Shown: one piece after another, positions 34,396-43,426 of the stretch
How the letters are laid out: each line of letters starts with the position of its first letter
How positions within the stretch are numbered: position 1 is the stretch's first letter
NCBI RefSeq assembly: GCF_028473745.1
Contig: NZ_CP101137.1
Coordinates: 4,650,001-4,714,000 of the forward strand
Reading direction: 5' to 3'
Length of the DNA: 64,000 nucleotides
From: Streptomyces sp. M92
Lineage (GTDB): Bacteria; Actinomycetota; Actinomycetes; Streptomycetales; Streptomycetaceae
Made by a program: the position numbers and the translations under genes
The notes under the pieces: generated by a model
The model's input: only the letters and a program-made list of their open reading frames with translations
What the model was told of the DNA's origin: nothing
Databases searched by the model: none

Positions 34396-36372
34396 ATGTA
34401 CCGTCCGCGCATGCCGATACGCACGCGCTTCACGACCTGGAGACCGCTCGCGACGGCGGCCACGGCCGCACTCATGGCAACCTTCCTCACGCCCGTCGCC
34501 ACGGCACACCCCGCGACCCCGCGACAGAGCGAACCGGTCCACTCCTACGACGACGCCATCCGCGAGGCCGTCTGGGTGGACACCGGGTACGACGGGGACG
34601 GCGACGGCGAGGACGACCGCGTCGCCGTCGACATCGTCCGTCCCCGCGAACCCGCCGCACAGGGCCGGAAGATCCCGGTCATCATGGACGCCAGCCCGTA
34701 CTACTCCTGCTGCGGGCGCGGCAACGAGAGCCAGAAGAAGACCTACGACGCCGACGGGAACGTCGTCGGGATGCCGCTGTACTACGACAACTACTTCGTG
34801 CCGCGGGGCTACGCCTTCGTCGGCGTGGACCTGGCCGGAACCAACCGCTCCGACGGTTGTGTCGACGTCGGCGGACACTCCGACATCCGGTCTGCCAAGG
34901 CCGTCGTCGACTGGCTCAACGGCCGCGCGAAGGCGTACACCACCCGTACCGGCGGCGAGCGCGCCGAGGCCGACTGGACCAACGGCAGGACCGGCATGAT
35001 CGGCAAGAGCTGGGACGGCACCATCGCCAACGGCGTGGCCGCGACCGGCGTCGAGGGCCTGGAGACCATCGTCCCGATCGCCGCCATCTCCTCCTGGTAC
35101 GACTACTACTTCAGTCAGGGCGCCCCGCTCTACGACTCCGGCCCCGACTGGCTCTCCGGCTACGTCAACAGCCCGGACGCGCGTGCCAAGTGCGACGGCG
35201 TGCAGCGAAGGCTCGTCGACGGAGCCCCGCGCACCGGCGACTGGACCCGGCTGTGGTCCGAGCGCGACTACGTGAAGGCCGCGAGCAAGGTGAGGGCGAG
35301 CGTCTTCCTCGTCCACGGCATGCAGGACCTCAACGTCCGCATGCAGCACGTCGGCCCGTGGTGGGACGCCCTCGCGAAGAACGGCGTCGACCGCAAGATC
35401 TGGCTCTCCCAGACCGGTCACGTCGACCCCTTCGACTTCCGCCGCGCCGAGTGGGTCGACACCCTGCACCGCTGGTTCGACCACGAACTCCTCGGCTACG
35501 ACAACGGCATCGACCGCGAACCGATGGCCGACATCGAACGCCACCCGGACCAGTGGGAGACCTCCCGGACCTGGCCGCCGCGCTCCACGTCCGCCACGAC
35601 CCTGCGCCCCGCCGAGGGCTCACAGGACGGCGTCGGCACCCTCGGACTGCGCCGCGACCGCGGCACCGAGACCTTCACCGACGACCCGGCCCTCAGCGAG
35701 ACCGACTGGGCCGCGCACATCGACGAGCCGACCCCGGGGAAGGCCGGCTTCGTCACCGGCCCGCTCACCCGCGACCTGCGCCTGTCCGGTACCTCCGAGG
35801 TCACCGTCACCGCGCGCTCCACCGCCCCGACGGCCCACCTGTCCGCCGTACTCGTCGACCTCGGCCCGGACACGATTCGCGACTACGCCGACCGCGGCGA
35901 GGGCGTCACCACCCGCACCGACCGCACCTGCTGGGGTCCGAGCACTCCGGGCGACAGCTCCTGCTACCTGGAGACGGCGGCGAAGACCACCGACGTGGAC
36001 TACACGGTCGTCAGCCGCGGCTGGGCCGATCTCGGCAACCACGCCTCCAAGTGGCACGGACGCCCGCTCACCCCGGGCAAGGCGTACACCGTCACCCTGG
36101 ACCTCGCGGCCACCGACCACGTCGTACCGGCCGGCCACCGTCTCGCGCTGATCGTCGCCGGCACCGACAAGGACCTCATCGACCCGCCCGCCGACACGCC
36201 GACCCTCGCGCTGGACCTCTCCCGCACGTCGGCACGCGTACCGTTCGTCGGCGGCACGGCCGCGTTCGCCCGGGCCACCGCCGGGACGGCCACCATCGCC
36301 CCCGCACCCGCGCCCCTCGACGGCGTGAACGCCCCGCACACCACGCACCGCGTCCCGAAGGGAGCCCGATGA
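34396..36372 (+). CDS. Secreted Xaa-Pro dipeptidyl-peptidase (S15 family)
   Basis: This 658-residue exported serine peptidase would release N-terminal X-Pro dipeptides. A signal peptide (about 1-38, ending TPVATA) precedes the alpha/beta hydrolase domain. The nucleophile elbow is GKSWDGT, the catalytic Asp is in HGMQDLNVRMQH and the His is in QTGHVDPFDF. The C-terminal jelly roll includes HLSAVLVDLGPD and VPAGHRLALIVAGTD. GGGAG stands eight bases before ATG 34396; a second ATG at 34411 has no such site. Its end overlaps the start of the M14 carboxypeptidase gene by four bases (ATGA), so the two are made together, and digestion of proline-rich peptides from both ends is a reasonable reading. 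Confidence 0.93.
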   Translation: MYRPRMPIRTRFTTWRPLATAATAALMATFLTPVATAHPATPRQSEPVHSYDDAIREAVWVDTGYDGDGDGEDDRVAVDIVRPREPAAQGRKIPVIMDASPYYSCCGRGNESQKKTYDADGNVVGMPLYYDNYFVPRGYAFVGVDLAGTNRSDGCVDVGGHSDIRSAKAVVDWLNGRAKAYTTRTGGERAEADWTNGRTGMIGKSWDGTIANGVAATGVEGLETIVPIAAISSWYDYYFSQGAPLYDSGPDWLSGYVNSPDARAKCDGVQRRLVDGAPRTGDWTRLWSERDYVKAASKVRASVFLVHGMQDLNVRMQHVGPWWDALAKNGVDRKIWLSQTGHVDPFDFRRAEWVDTLHRWFDHELLGYDNGIDREPMADIERHPDQWETSRTWPPRSTSATTLRPAEGSQDGVGTLGLRRDRGTETFTDDPALSETDWAAHIDEPTPGKAGFVTGPLTRDLRLSGTSEVTVTARSTAPTAHLSAVLVDLGPDTIRDYADRGEGVTTRTDRTCWGPSTPGDSSCYLETAAKTTDVDYTVVSRGWADLGNHASKWHGRPLTPGKAYTVTLDLAATDHVVPAGHRLALIVAGTDKDLIDPPADTPTLALDLSRTSARVPFVGGTAAFARATAGTATIAPAPAPLDGVNAPHTTHRVPKGAR

Positions 36373-37667
36373 ACCGCCTGCGCACCCTCACCGTGACCAC
36401 CGCCGCGGCCACCGCGACCCTCGCCGCGTCCCTGCTCACCGCCCCGGCCGGCCACGCCGCCACCACCGCCCACGAGCCGCCCCGCACCGGCTTCGAGAAG
36501 ACACACGGCGCCCGCTGGACCACCCAGCCCGAGGAACAGGCGCTGCTGGCCGCCGCCGACCGGGCGAGCGACCGCGTCGACGTCGACCGCATCGGCACCA
36601 CGAAACAGAACCGGCCGCTCCAGCTGGTGACGATCGGCAGGCCCACCGCCCCCAACAAGGTGCTCCTCGTGTGCAGCCAGCACGGCGACGAGCCCGCCGG
36701 CCGCGAGGCCTGCCTGTCCACCGTCCGCGACCTCGCCTGGGCCGAGGACCGGCGCACCCGGCACTTCCTCGACCGCACCACCGTGCTGGTCCTGCCCACC
36801 GCCAACCCCGACGGCCGCGCCGCGAACACCCGCGGCAACGGCGACGGCGTCGACATCAACCGCGACCACCTCGCCCTGAGGACCGCCGAGGCGCGCGCCC
36901 TGGCCGCCGTCGTCCGCGACCGGCGCCCCGACGTCCTCTACGACCTGCACGAGTACGGCGCCACACCCCCGTACTACGCCAAGGACCTCTTCGACCTGTG
37001 GCCCCGCAACCTCAACACCCACACCCGCGTCCACGACGCGGCGCGGACGCTCTCCGGGAAGTACGTCCGTCCCGCCGCCGGCGAGGCCGGATACTCGACC
37101 GGCACCTACGGAATCTGGACCGACCCCGAGACCGGCGACCCCGTCAAGCAGACCGCCGGCGACGGCCAGGAACGCATCCTGCGGAACATGTCCGGCGTGA
37201 AGCACTCGGTCGGTCTGCTCATCGAGAGCCGCGTCGACCCGCTCACCGACGCCGAACGCGAGGACGAGGCGCTGAACAACCGCCGCCGGGTGAACTCGCA
37301 GCTCGCGGCCCTGGACGGCCTGTTCCGCCACGCGGACCGGCGGCGCGGCCACGTCGAGGCGGCCACCGCGACCGCCCGGTGGTCCGGGCTGACCGACACG
37401 GGCCCCGTGTACGTCGGCGGGGCGGACAACGACCCGGCCGAAACCACCGAGGTCATCCAGGACCCGCCCTGCGGCTACCGGCTGACCACCGCCCAATACA
37501 CGGACATCCGGGACGAACTGGTCCTGCACGGTGTACATGCGCGCTCGGCCGGGGAGAAGGGCGCCTACGTACCGCTGCGCCAGCCACTGCGCGCCCTCGT
37601 GCCGCTGCTCCTCGACGAGCGGGCGACGTACCACTTGACGGTGGGTGAACCCGACACCCGCTGCTGA
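36369..37667 (+). CDS. Secreted M14-family zinc carboxypeptidase
   Basis: This 432-residue exported carboxypeptidase has a signal peptide of about 30 residues ending GHAA. The first zinc ligands are in CSQHGDEPAGREA (His and Glu), the third in LYDLHEYG, and the catalytic Glu is in LLIESRVD. An Arg/Asn substrate site is seen as DINRDH. It resembles deacylase-like or murein-peptide M14 proteins more than pancreatic carboxypeptidase. The ATG at 36369 overlaps the S15 stop as ATGA and has GAAGGGAG upstream. Confidence 0.92.
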   Translation: MNRLRTLTVTTAAATATLAASLLTAPAGHAATTAHEPPRTGFEKTHGARWTTQPEEQALLAAADRASDRVDVDRIGTTKQNRPLQLVTIGRPTAPNKVLLVCSQHGDEPAGREACLSTVRDLAWAEDRRTRHFLDRTTVLVLPTANPDGRAANTRGNGDGVDINRDHLALRTAEARALAAVVRDRRPDVLYDLHEYGATPPYYAKDLFDLWPRNLNTHTRVHDAARTLSGKYVRPAAGEAGYSTGTYGIWTDPETGDPVKQTAGDGQERILRNMSGVKHSVGLLIESRVDPLTDAEREDEALNNRRRVNSQLAALDGLFRHADRRRGHVEAATATARWSGLTDTGPVYVGGADNDPAETTEVIQDPPCGYRLTTAQYTDIRDELVLHGVHARSAGEKGAYVPLRQPLRALVPLLLDERATYHLTVGEPDTRC

Positions 37668-37747
37668 AAGGGTGAGTTCCGCGTCGCAGGTGGTATGGGC
37701 ATAGCGGAGGAGTATTTTCAGCCTCACCGACTTGAAAGGTGCCGCCT

Positions 37748-39478
37748 GTGACGCAGGACCGACCAAGCGACAAGGAACACCACGAAAGAGGAACGCTGCC
37801 GGGTTCGGAAGCGGGCCTGCCGGGACAGGAGCACAAGCCGCGGACCGACCGCGTCGTCTTCGGCGTCACCGCCGTCCTGACCCTCGCCTTCGTCCTCTGG
37901 GGCGCCGTCGGCACCGACTCGCTGGAGGACGCCTCCGGCACCATGCTCGGCGGGCTGATGCACAACGGCGGCTGGGCGTTCGTGCTGGCGGCCTCCGGGT
38001 TCGTCGTCTTCGCCCTCTGGCTCGCGGCCAGCCGCTACGGCCGCATCCACCTGGGGGCCGAGGGCGAGGAGCCCGAGTTCCGCACGGTGTCCTGGGTCGC
38101 CATGATGTTCAGCGCGGGCATGGGCATCGGCCTGATGTTCTGGGGCGTGAGCGAGCCGCTGGCGCACTACGACACCGCTCCGCCCGGCACCTCTCCCGCC
38201 GACTCCGGCGACCGCATGGAGACGGCCATGGCCACCACCCTGTTCCACTGGACGCTCCACCCGTGGGCGATCTACGCGGTGGTCGGCCTCGGCATCGCCT
38301 ACAGCACCTTCCGCAGGCGCCGCCGGCAGACCATCAGCGCCGTGTTCACCCCACTCATCGGCACCAAGCACGCCAACGGCACCGGTGGCCGGGTCATCGA
38401 CATCCTCGCCATCATCGCGACGGTCTTCGGCTCCGCGGCCTCCCTCGGCCTCGGCGCCCTCCAGATCGGCTCCGGCGTGGAGAAGCTCGACTGGATGGAC
38501 AAGGTCAGCACCGGTCTGCTGGTCGGCATCATCGCGGTGCTGACCGTGGCGTTCGTGGCCTCCGCGATCTCCGGCGTCGAGAAGGGCATCCAGTGGCTGT
38601 CCAACACCAACATGGTGCTGGCCCTGCTCCTGGCCGTCTTCGTGTTCGTCGCCGGCCCGACCATCCTGATCCTCGACCTGCTGCCGACCTCGGTCTTCAC
38701 CTACCTCGGCGACCTGCCCGAGATGGCCGGCCGCACCGAGATCAGCGGCGGCGAGGGCGTCGCGGACTGGCTGAGCAGCTGGACCGTCTTCTACTGGGCG
38801 TGGTGGATCTCCTGGACGCCGTTCGTCGGCATGTTCATCGCCCGCATCAGCCGGGGCCGCACCATCCGCCAGTTCATCGGCGGCGTCATCCTCGTGCCCA
38901 GCACGGTCAGCCTGATCTGGTTCGCCATCTTCGGCGGCTCGGCCATGCGGCTCCAGGAGCAGAACCGGCTCGGGGGCGAGACGACCCCCGAGGGCCGGCT
39001 CTTCGCCGTCCTCCAGGAGTACCCCATCGCCACCGCCACCAGCCTGCTGGTGATGATCCTCGTCGGCATCTTCTTCGTCTCGGGCGCCGACGCCGCCTCC
39101 ATCGTGATGGGCACCCTCTCGCAGAAGGGCGCGCTGGAGCCCAACCGCTGGGTGGTCGTCTTCTGGGGCGTGGTGACCGGCGCGGTCGCCGCCATCATGC
39201 TCCTGGTCGGCAGCGGCGAGGGGGACGCGCTGACCGGACTGCAGAACCTCACGATCCTCGCGGCGGCGCCCTTCGTCATCGTGATGATCGGCATGTGCGT
39301 CGCCCTCATGCGCGACCTGCGCCGCGACCCCCTCATCGTGCGCGGCGAGATGGCCTCCGAGGCCGTCGAGATGGCCGTCATCGAGGGCCACAAGCAGTAC
39401 GAGGGCGACTTCGAGATCCGCATCGGCCCGGGCACCGGCCCGGACGTGGAGGGAGACCCGATCGGCAAGCACCACTGA
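37748..39478 (+). CDS. BCCT-family betaine/choline/carnitine transporter
   Basis: This 576-residue transporter has about 12 spans and imports quaternary ammonium osmolytes such as glycine betaine or choline with sodium or protons. The family core includes AGMGIGLMFWGVSEPLAHY and the signature WAWWISWTPFVGMFIARISRGRTIR, with the aromatic box tryptophans. It has a hydrophilic N-terminal extension and a 60-residue charged C-terminal tail, both of which sense osmotic stress in BetP-type members. The GTG at 37748 has GAAAGG eight bases upstream; a GTG at 37739 overlaps that site. The promoter should lie in 37668-37747. A perfect hairpin terminator follows. Confidence 0.95.
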   Translation: MTQDRPSDKEHHERGTLPGSEAGLPGQEHKPRTDRVVFGVTAVLTLAFVLWGAVGTDSLEDASGTMLGGLMHNGGWAFVLAASGFVVFALWLAASRYGRIHLGAEGEEPEFRTVSWVAMMFSAGMGIGLMFWGVSEPLAHYDTAPPGTSPADSGDRMETAMATTLFHWTLHPWAIYAVVGLGIAYSTFRRRRRQTISAVFTPLIGTKHANGTGGRVIDILAIIATVFGSAASLGLGALQIGSGVEKLDWMDKVSTGLLVGIIAVLTVAFVASAISGVEKGIQWLSNTNMVLALLLAVFVFVAGPTILILDLLPTSVFTYLGDLPEMAGRTEISGGEGVADWLSSWTVFYWAWWISWTPFVGMFIARISRGRTIRQFIGGVILVPSTVSLIWFAIFGGSAMRLQEQNRLGGETTPEGRLFAVLQEYPIATATSLLVMILVGIFFVSGADAASIVMGTLSQKGALEPNRWVVVFWGVVTGAVAAIMLLVGSGEGDALTGLQNLTILAAAPFVIVMIGMCVALMRDLRRDPLIVRGEMASEAVEMAVIEGHKQYEGDFEIRIGPGTGPDVEGDPIGKHH

Positions 39479-39500
39479 CCCGGGGGACGAGTGAACGGAC

Positions 39501-39531
39501 AGGGGCCGGCACGCATCGCGTGCCGGCCCCT
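39501..39531. terminator. Bidirectional hairpin terminator
   Basis: A perfect 14-bp stem (39501-39514 with 39518-39531) with loop ATC lies 22 bases after the BCCT stop and 26 bases beyond the stop of the convergent oxidase gene. Confidence 0.9.
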
Positions 39532-39557
39532 CCCCATCGGGTCACCTTCCCGTGCCG

Positions 39558-40511
39558 TCAGCCGGACGCCAGCTCGGCCGCCTCCCGCGCACAGCCCCAG
39601 GCCACGGTGACGCCCCCGCCGCCGTGACCGTAGTTGTGCACCAGCACCCGCCCGTCCGGCAGCGACTCGCGCTCCAGCCGCACCGCGTCCCGCGCCGGCC
39701 TGAGCCCCACCAGATGACCGAGCACCCGCGCCGACGCGATCTCCGGCCGCAGCGCCGCGCACCGCCGCACGATCGCCTCCGCGACCGCCGGGTCCGGCTC
39801 TTCCGCCCACACGTCGTCCTCGGCCGTGCCGCCGAGCAGGAGCCGGCCCGGCTGCGGCAGGAAGTACGTCACCTCCCCGGACACCGGGTCGGTGGAGACC
39901 AGCCAGGTGTCGACGCCCGGGTTCTCCACCACGACCAGCTGCCCGCGCACCGGCCGCACCGCCGGATCCGGCACCAGCTCCCGGGCGCCCAGGCCCGTGC
40001 AGTTGACCACCACCGGCGCCTCGGCCTCGTCCAGACGGTCCACCGCGCGGTTCTCCAGCACCCCGCCCGCCGCCGCGAACCGCTCCCGCAGCCACGACAG
40101 GTGCGCGGGCATGTCGATGAGCGGCAACCGCGCCCACAGCCCCGTCCCGCCGTACTCCTCGGCGGTCGACGCGCGCAGCCCCGGCAGCCGGGCGGCGGCC
40201 CAGGTGTCCACCTCGTCCAGGCCCGTCTCGCCCAGCACCCCTTCGACCATGCGTACGCCGGTCGCTTCGGGCCGCGCCGCCAGTTCCTCGTACACGTCCA
40301 GCGACTGGAGCGCCCACGCCCGCGCCAGCGCCACCGGTTCGACGCGGTACGGCCACCACAGGCCGCCCGCGACCGCCGAGGTGGTCCGCTCGGCCGCCTC
40401 CCGCGTCCACAGCCGTACCTGCCTGCCGCGCTCGGCGAGCACGACGGCCGTCGTCAGGCCGACCACCCCGCCACCGACCACGACGACTTCGTCACCCAGT
40501 CCGGTTTCCAT
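39558..40511 (-). CDS. FAD-dependent D-amino-acid oxidase-like enzyme
   Basis: This 317-residue flavoprotein oxidises D-amino acids to keto acids with release of ammonia and hydrogen peroxide. The dinucleotide fold is VVVVGGGVVGLTTAVVLAERG near the N-terminus. GGLWWPYRVEP, VNCTGLGARELVPD, the Arg in VGLRPARDAVRLE and the final HNYGHGGGGVTVAWGCA follow eukaryotic DAO order. ATG 40511 is the family start. Substrate choice (neutral D-amino acids versus D-aspartate) cannot be set from sequence. It may recycle D-amino acids from peptidoglycan turnover. It is divergent from an uncharacterised gene. Confidence 0.92.
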   Translation of the reverse strand: METGLGDEVVVVGGGVVGLTTAVVLAERGRQVRLWTREAAERTTSAVAGGLWWPYRVEPVALARAWALQSLDVYEELAARPEATGVRMVEGVLGETGLDEVDTWAAARLPGLRASTAEEYGGTGLWARLPLIDMPAHLSWLRERFAAAGGVLENRAVDRLDEAEAPVVVNCTGLGARELVPDPAVRPVRGQLVVVENPGVDTWLVSTDPVSGEVTYFLPQPGRLLLGGTAEDDVWAEEPDPAVAEAIVRRCAALRPEIASARVLGHLVGLRPARDAVRLERESLPDGRVLVHNYGHGGGGVTVAWGCAREAAELASG

Positions 40512-40576
40512 CCGGGGACGTTAACGGAACATGCCGTGCCGTGCGCAGACCGGCCCGCGGTGGGAATACTCACCGC

Positions 40577-41614
40577 ATGGCAGCCGAGTACGCGACCTTC
40601 GGCCTGGCACCGGCGACGCGGGCCGGCGGGGTCCTCGCCGACGGTGACTACCAGGTCCACCGCGACTTCATGGACTTCATCGTCGACGGACGCCCCCTGC
40701 TGTACCGCCTGTCCGACCTCGACGCCGTCTCCCCGCTCGCCTCCGACGTGCCACCCGCGATCTTCACCGAGCAGGTCCGCGGCCTGCTCCTGGAGACCGC
40801 GGCGCCCCTGTCCGGCGGCCGGTACGTCATCTACGGCTGCCCCGAGTGCGCGAACCTCGCCTGCGGCGCGGTGACCGCCGTGATCGTGCGGGACGGCGAC
40901 GACTTCGTCTGGCGGGACTTCGCCTGGCAGACGGGCGAACAGGCCGACCTGGAGTTCAACGGCTACCACGGCATCGGCCCGTACCGCTTCCCCGGCGCCG
41001 AGTACCGGGCCGCCCTTGCCGCCCTGCTCGACGACGACCGCGCCGCGCACGCCCGGCGCCGGGTCCTGCTCATCGGTGCCCGCGTCGCCCTGCTCGCCAG
41101 ACTCGCCGCCGCGCTGCGCACCATCGGTGTCGGCGCCGACATCACCGGGGACGCCGGGGCCGTACCGGCCGGGGAACTGCGGGCCTACGGCGTGGTCGCC
41201 TTCGGCACCGGGGCCGACGAGGAGCAGCGGTCGGCCGTGCGCCGTGCCTTCGCGGACGCCGGGGTGGACGTGCCCCACGTCGTGGGCCTCGCCCCGATCG
41301 TCCCGCTCCTCGTCGCCCAGATCGAACACGCCCTGGAGGACGGACCGGCCGGGCGACGCCGGCTGACCCGGCTGACGGCGACCGGTGCCGCCGCGGACGT
41401 CGAGGTCACCTCGCCCTGCCGGGTACGGCTCACGGCGTACCGCGTCGACCGCCTCCACCGCACCCGCGTCCACGAGGTCTTCGACGGGGTGCTCGGAGCG
41501 GGCACCCACCGCGTCGCCCTCGACGCCGCGACGGTGAAGGGGGAGTCCTACCTGGTGGCCCGAGCTCCGGGAAGTGTGCTGGTGACGGCGGTGACGCCAC
41601 CGGAACCCGGCTGA
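40577..41614 (+). CDS. Uncharacterised protein with CxxC-x4-C motif
   Basis: This 345-residue soluble protein belongs to no family I recognise. Its first 170 residues form one unit with a cysteine cluster (C88, C91, C96) that could bind metal, followed by a WRDFAW segment and GYHGIGPYRFPGAEYRAAL. The second half starts RRVLLIGARVALLARLAAAL, which looks like a Rossmann-type strand-loop-helix, and ends in a beta-rich region with VYRVDRLHRTRVHEVFDG-like spacing. No signal peptide is present. ATG 40577 was chosen for the sensible N-terminus and its spacing from the divergent oxidase gene. The ABC-F gene begins 59 bases downstream, so they may be cotranscribed. Confidence 0.75.
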   Translation: MAAEYATFGLAPATRAGGVLADGDYQVHRDFMDFIVDGRPLLYRLSDLDAVSPLASDVPPAIFTEQVRGLLLETAAPLSGGRYVIYGCPECANLACGAVTAVIVRDGDDFVWRDFAWQTGEQADLEFNGYHGIGPYRFPGAEYRAALAALLDDDRAAHARRRVLLIGARVALLARLAAALRTIGVGADITGDAGAVPAGELRAYGVVAFGTGADEEQRSAVRRAFADAGVDVPHVVGLAPIVPLLVAQIEHALEDGPAGRRRLTRLTATGAAADVEVTSPCRVRLTAYRVDRLHRTRVHEVFDGVLGAGTHRVALDAATVKGESYLVARAPGSVLVTAVTPPEPG

Positions 41615-41673
41615 GAACCCCGCGGAGAACCCGGCTGAGCGTGCGGCGGAACGCCGCTAGGATCGACGGTCTG

Positions 41674-43314
41674 ATGACTGTCACCCTCGTCGCCAAGAAC
41701 CTCGCCGCCGGCCACGGCGACCGCTCCCTGTTCACCGGACTCGACCTCGTCGTGGCCCCCGGCGACGTGATCGGTCTCGTCGGAGCCAACGGCGCGGGCA
41801 AGTCCACCCTGCTGCGGATGTTCGCCGGGCTGACCGCTCCGGAAGAGGGCGAACTGCGCCTGTCGCCGCCCACCGCCACCGTCGGCCACCTCCCGCAGGA
41901 GCCGGAACGCCGGCCCGGCGAGACCGTCCGGGCCTTCCTGGCCCGCCGCACCGGCGTCACCGAGGCCCAGCGGGCCATGGACGAGGCCACGCAGGCCCTG
42001 GTCGACGCGGCCCCGGGCGCCGACGACGCGTACGCGACGAGCCTGGAGCGCTGGCTGGCCCTCGGCGGTGCCGACCTCGACGAACGCGCCGAGGAGACCG
42101 CCGACGCGCTGGGCCTCAGCGTCGGCCTCGACCAGCCGATGACGTCGCTGTCCGGTGGCCAGGCCGCCCGCGCCGGCCTCGCCTCCCTCCTCCTGTCCCG
42201 CTACGACGTCTTCCTCCTCGACGAGCCGACCAACGACCTCGACCTGGACGGCCTGGAGCGACTCGAACGCTTCGTCACCGGCCTGCGCGCCGGCACCGTC
42301 GTCGTCAGCCACGACCGCGAGTTCCTCACCCGCACCGTCACCAGGGTCCTCGAACTCGACCTCGCCCAGCGGCAGATCAACCTCTACGGCGGTGGGTACG
42401 CGTCCTACCTGGAGGAGCGTGAGGTCGCCCGCCGTCACGCCCGCGACGAGTACGAGGAGTACGCCGACAAGCGCGCCGCCCTCCAGGACCGGGCGCAGAC
42501 GCAGCGCGCCTGGATGGACAAGGGCGTCAAGAACGCCCGGCGCAAGGCGGGCAACGACAACGACAAGATCGGCCGCAAGTTCCGCAGCGAGGCCAGCGAG
42601 AAGCAGGCCGCCAAGGCCCGCCAGACCCAGCGCATGATCGAGCGTCTGGAGGTCGTCGAGGAGCCGCGCAAGGAGTGGGAACTGCGGATGGAGATCGCCT
42701 CCGCGCCCCGCTCCGGCGCCGTGGTCGCCACCCTGCGCGACGCCGAGGTCCGCCGGGGCGGCTTCGTCCTCGGCCCCGTCTCCCTCCAGATCGACTGGGC
42801 GGACCGGGTCGCGGTGACCGGAGCCAACGGCGCGGGCAAGTCCACGCTCCTCGGCGCCCTGCTGGGCCGCGTCCCGCTGGACGCCGGACACGCCGCACTC
42901 GGCTCCGGCGTCCTGCTCGGCGAGGTGGACCAGGCCCGCGAGCTGTTCCACGGGCCCGAGCCGCTGCTGGACGCCTTCCGCACCGCCGTCCCGGGCACGG
43001 AACCGGCGGACGTCCGCACCCTCCTGGCCAAGTTCGGCCTGAAGGCGGACCACGTCATGCGCCCGGCGGCGACCCTGTCACCGGGCGAACGCACGAGGGC
43101 CGCCCTCGCGCTCCTCCAGGGCCGGGGCGTCAACCTCCTGGTCCTCGACGAGCCGACCAACCACCTCGACCTCCCGGCCATCGAACAGCTGGAATCGGCC
43201 CTGGACGCCTACGAGGGCACCCTCCTCCTGATCACCCACGACCGCCGCATGCTGGACGCGATCAGGGTGACCCGCCGCCTGGAGGTGACGGACGGCAAGG
43301 TGGCGGAGCGCTAG
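41674..43314 (+). CDS. ABC-F family ATPase
   Basis: This 546-residue protein has two ABC domains: Walker A GANGAGKST twice (near residues 35 and 385), signatures LSGGQAARAGLAS and LSPGERTRAALAL, and Walker B DEPTNDLD and DEPTNHLD. The central linker is long, charged and helical (residues about 245-330), rich in Arg, Lys and Glu. Members near this length in actinomycetes include both housekeeping translation factors and resistance proteins. There is no long leader or attenuator upstream, unlike the ABC-F gene at 17244-18866, so a constitutive ribosome-associated role is more likely. A long perfect hairpin begins five bases after the stop. Confidence 0.92.
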   Translation: MTVTLVAKNLAAGHGDRSLFTGLDLVVAPGDVIGLVGANGAGKSTLLRMFAGLTAPEEGELRLSPPTATVGHLPQEPERRPGETVRAFLARRTGVTEAQRAMDEATQALVDAAPGADDAYATSLERWLALGGADLDERAEETADALGLSVGLDQPMTSLSGGQAARAGLASLLLSRYDVFLLDEPTNDLDLDGLERLERFVTGLRAGTVVVSHDREFLTRTVTRVLELDLAQRQINLYGGGYASYLEEREVARRHARDEYEEYADKRAALQDRAQTQRAWMDKGVKNARRKAGNDNDKIGRKFRSEASEKQAAKARQTQRMIERLEVVEEPRKEWELRMEIASAPRSGAVVATLRDAEVRRGGFVLGPVSLQIDWADRVAVTGANGAGKSTLLGALLGRVPLDAGHAALGSGVLLGEVDQARELFHGPEPLLDAFRTAVPGTEPADVRTLLAKFGLKADHVMRPAATLSPGERTRAALALLQGRGVNLLVLDEPTNHLDLPAIEQLESALDAYEGTLLLITHDRRMLDAIRVTRRLEVTDGKVAER

Positions 43315-43318
43315 CTCT

Positions 43319-43396
43319 GGGCTGTCGTTCGGATCAGGTCGGAGGGAAGAGACGCTGCCGGACCCCGTGTCTGCGGCATGATCCGAACGACAGCCC
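43319..43396. terminator. Long inverted repeat between convergent genes
   Basis: Eighteen-base arms (43319-43336 and 43379-43396) are perfectly complementary and enclose 42 bases; the outer GCT/AGC bases extend the stem past a small bulge. It fills almost all of the 112 bases between the ABC-F and tex stops. The stem is much less GC-extreme than the other terminators here (it contains GTTCGGATCA), and the loop is unusually long. A terminator role fits the position; a small mobile palindrome is the alternative. Confidence 0.6.
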
Positions 43397-43426
43397 TAGC
43401 AGCGGCCGCGTCCGCCACCTCGGCGC

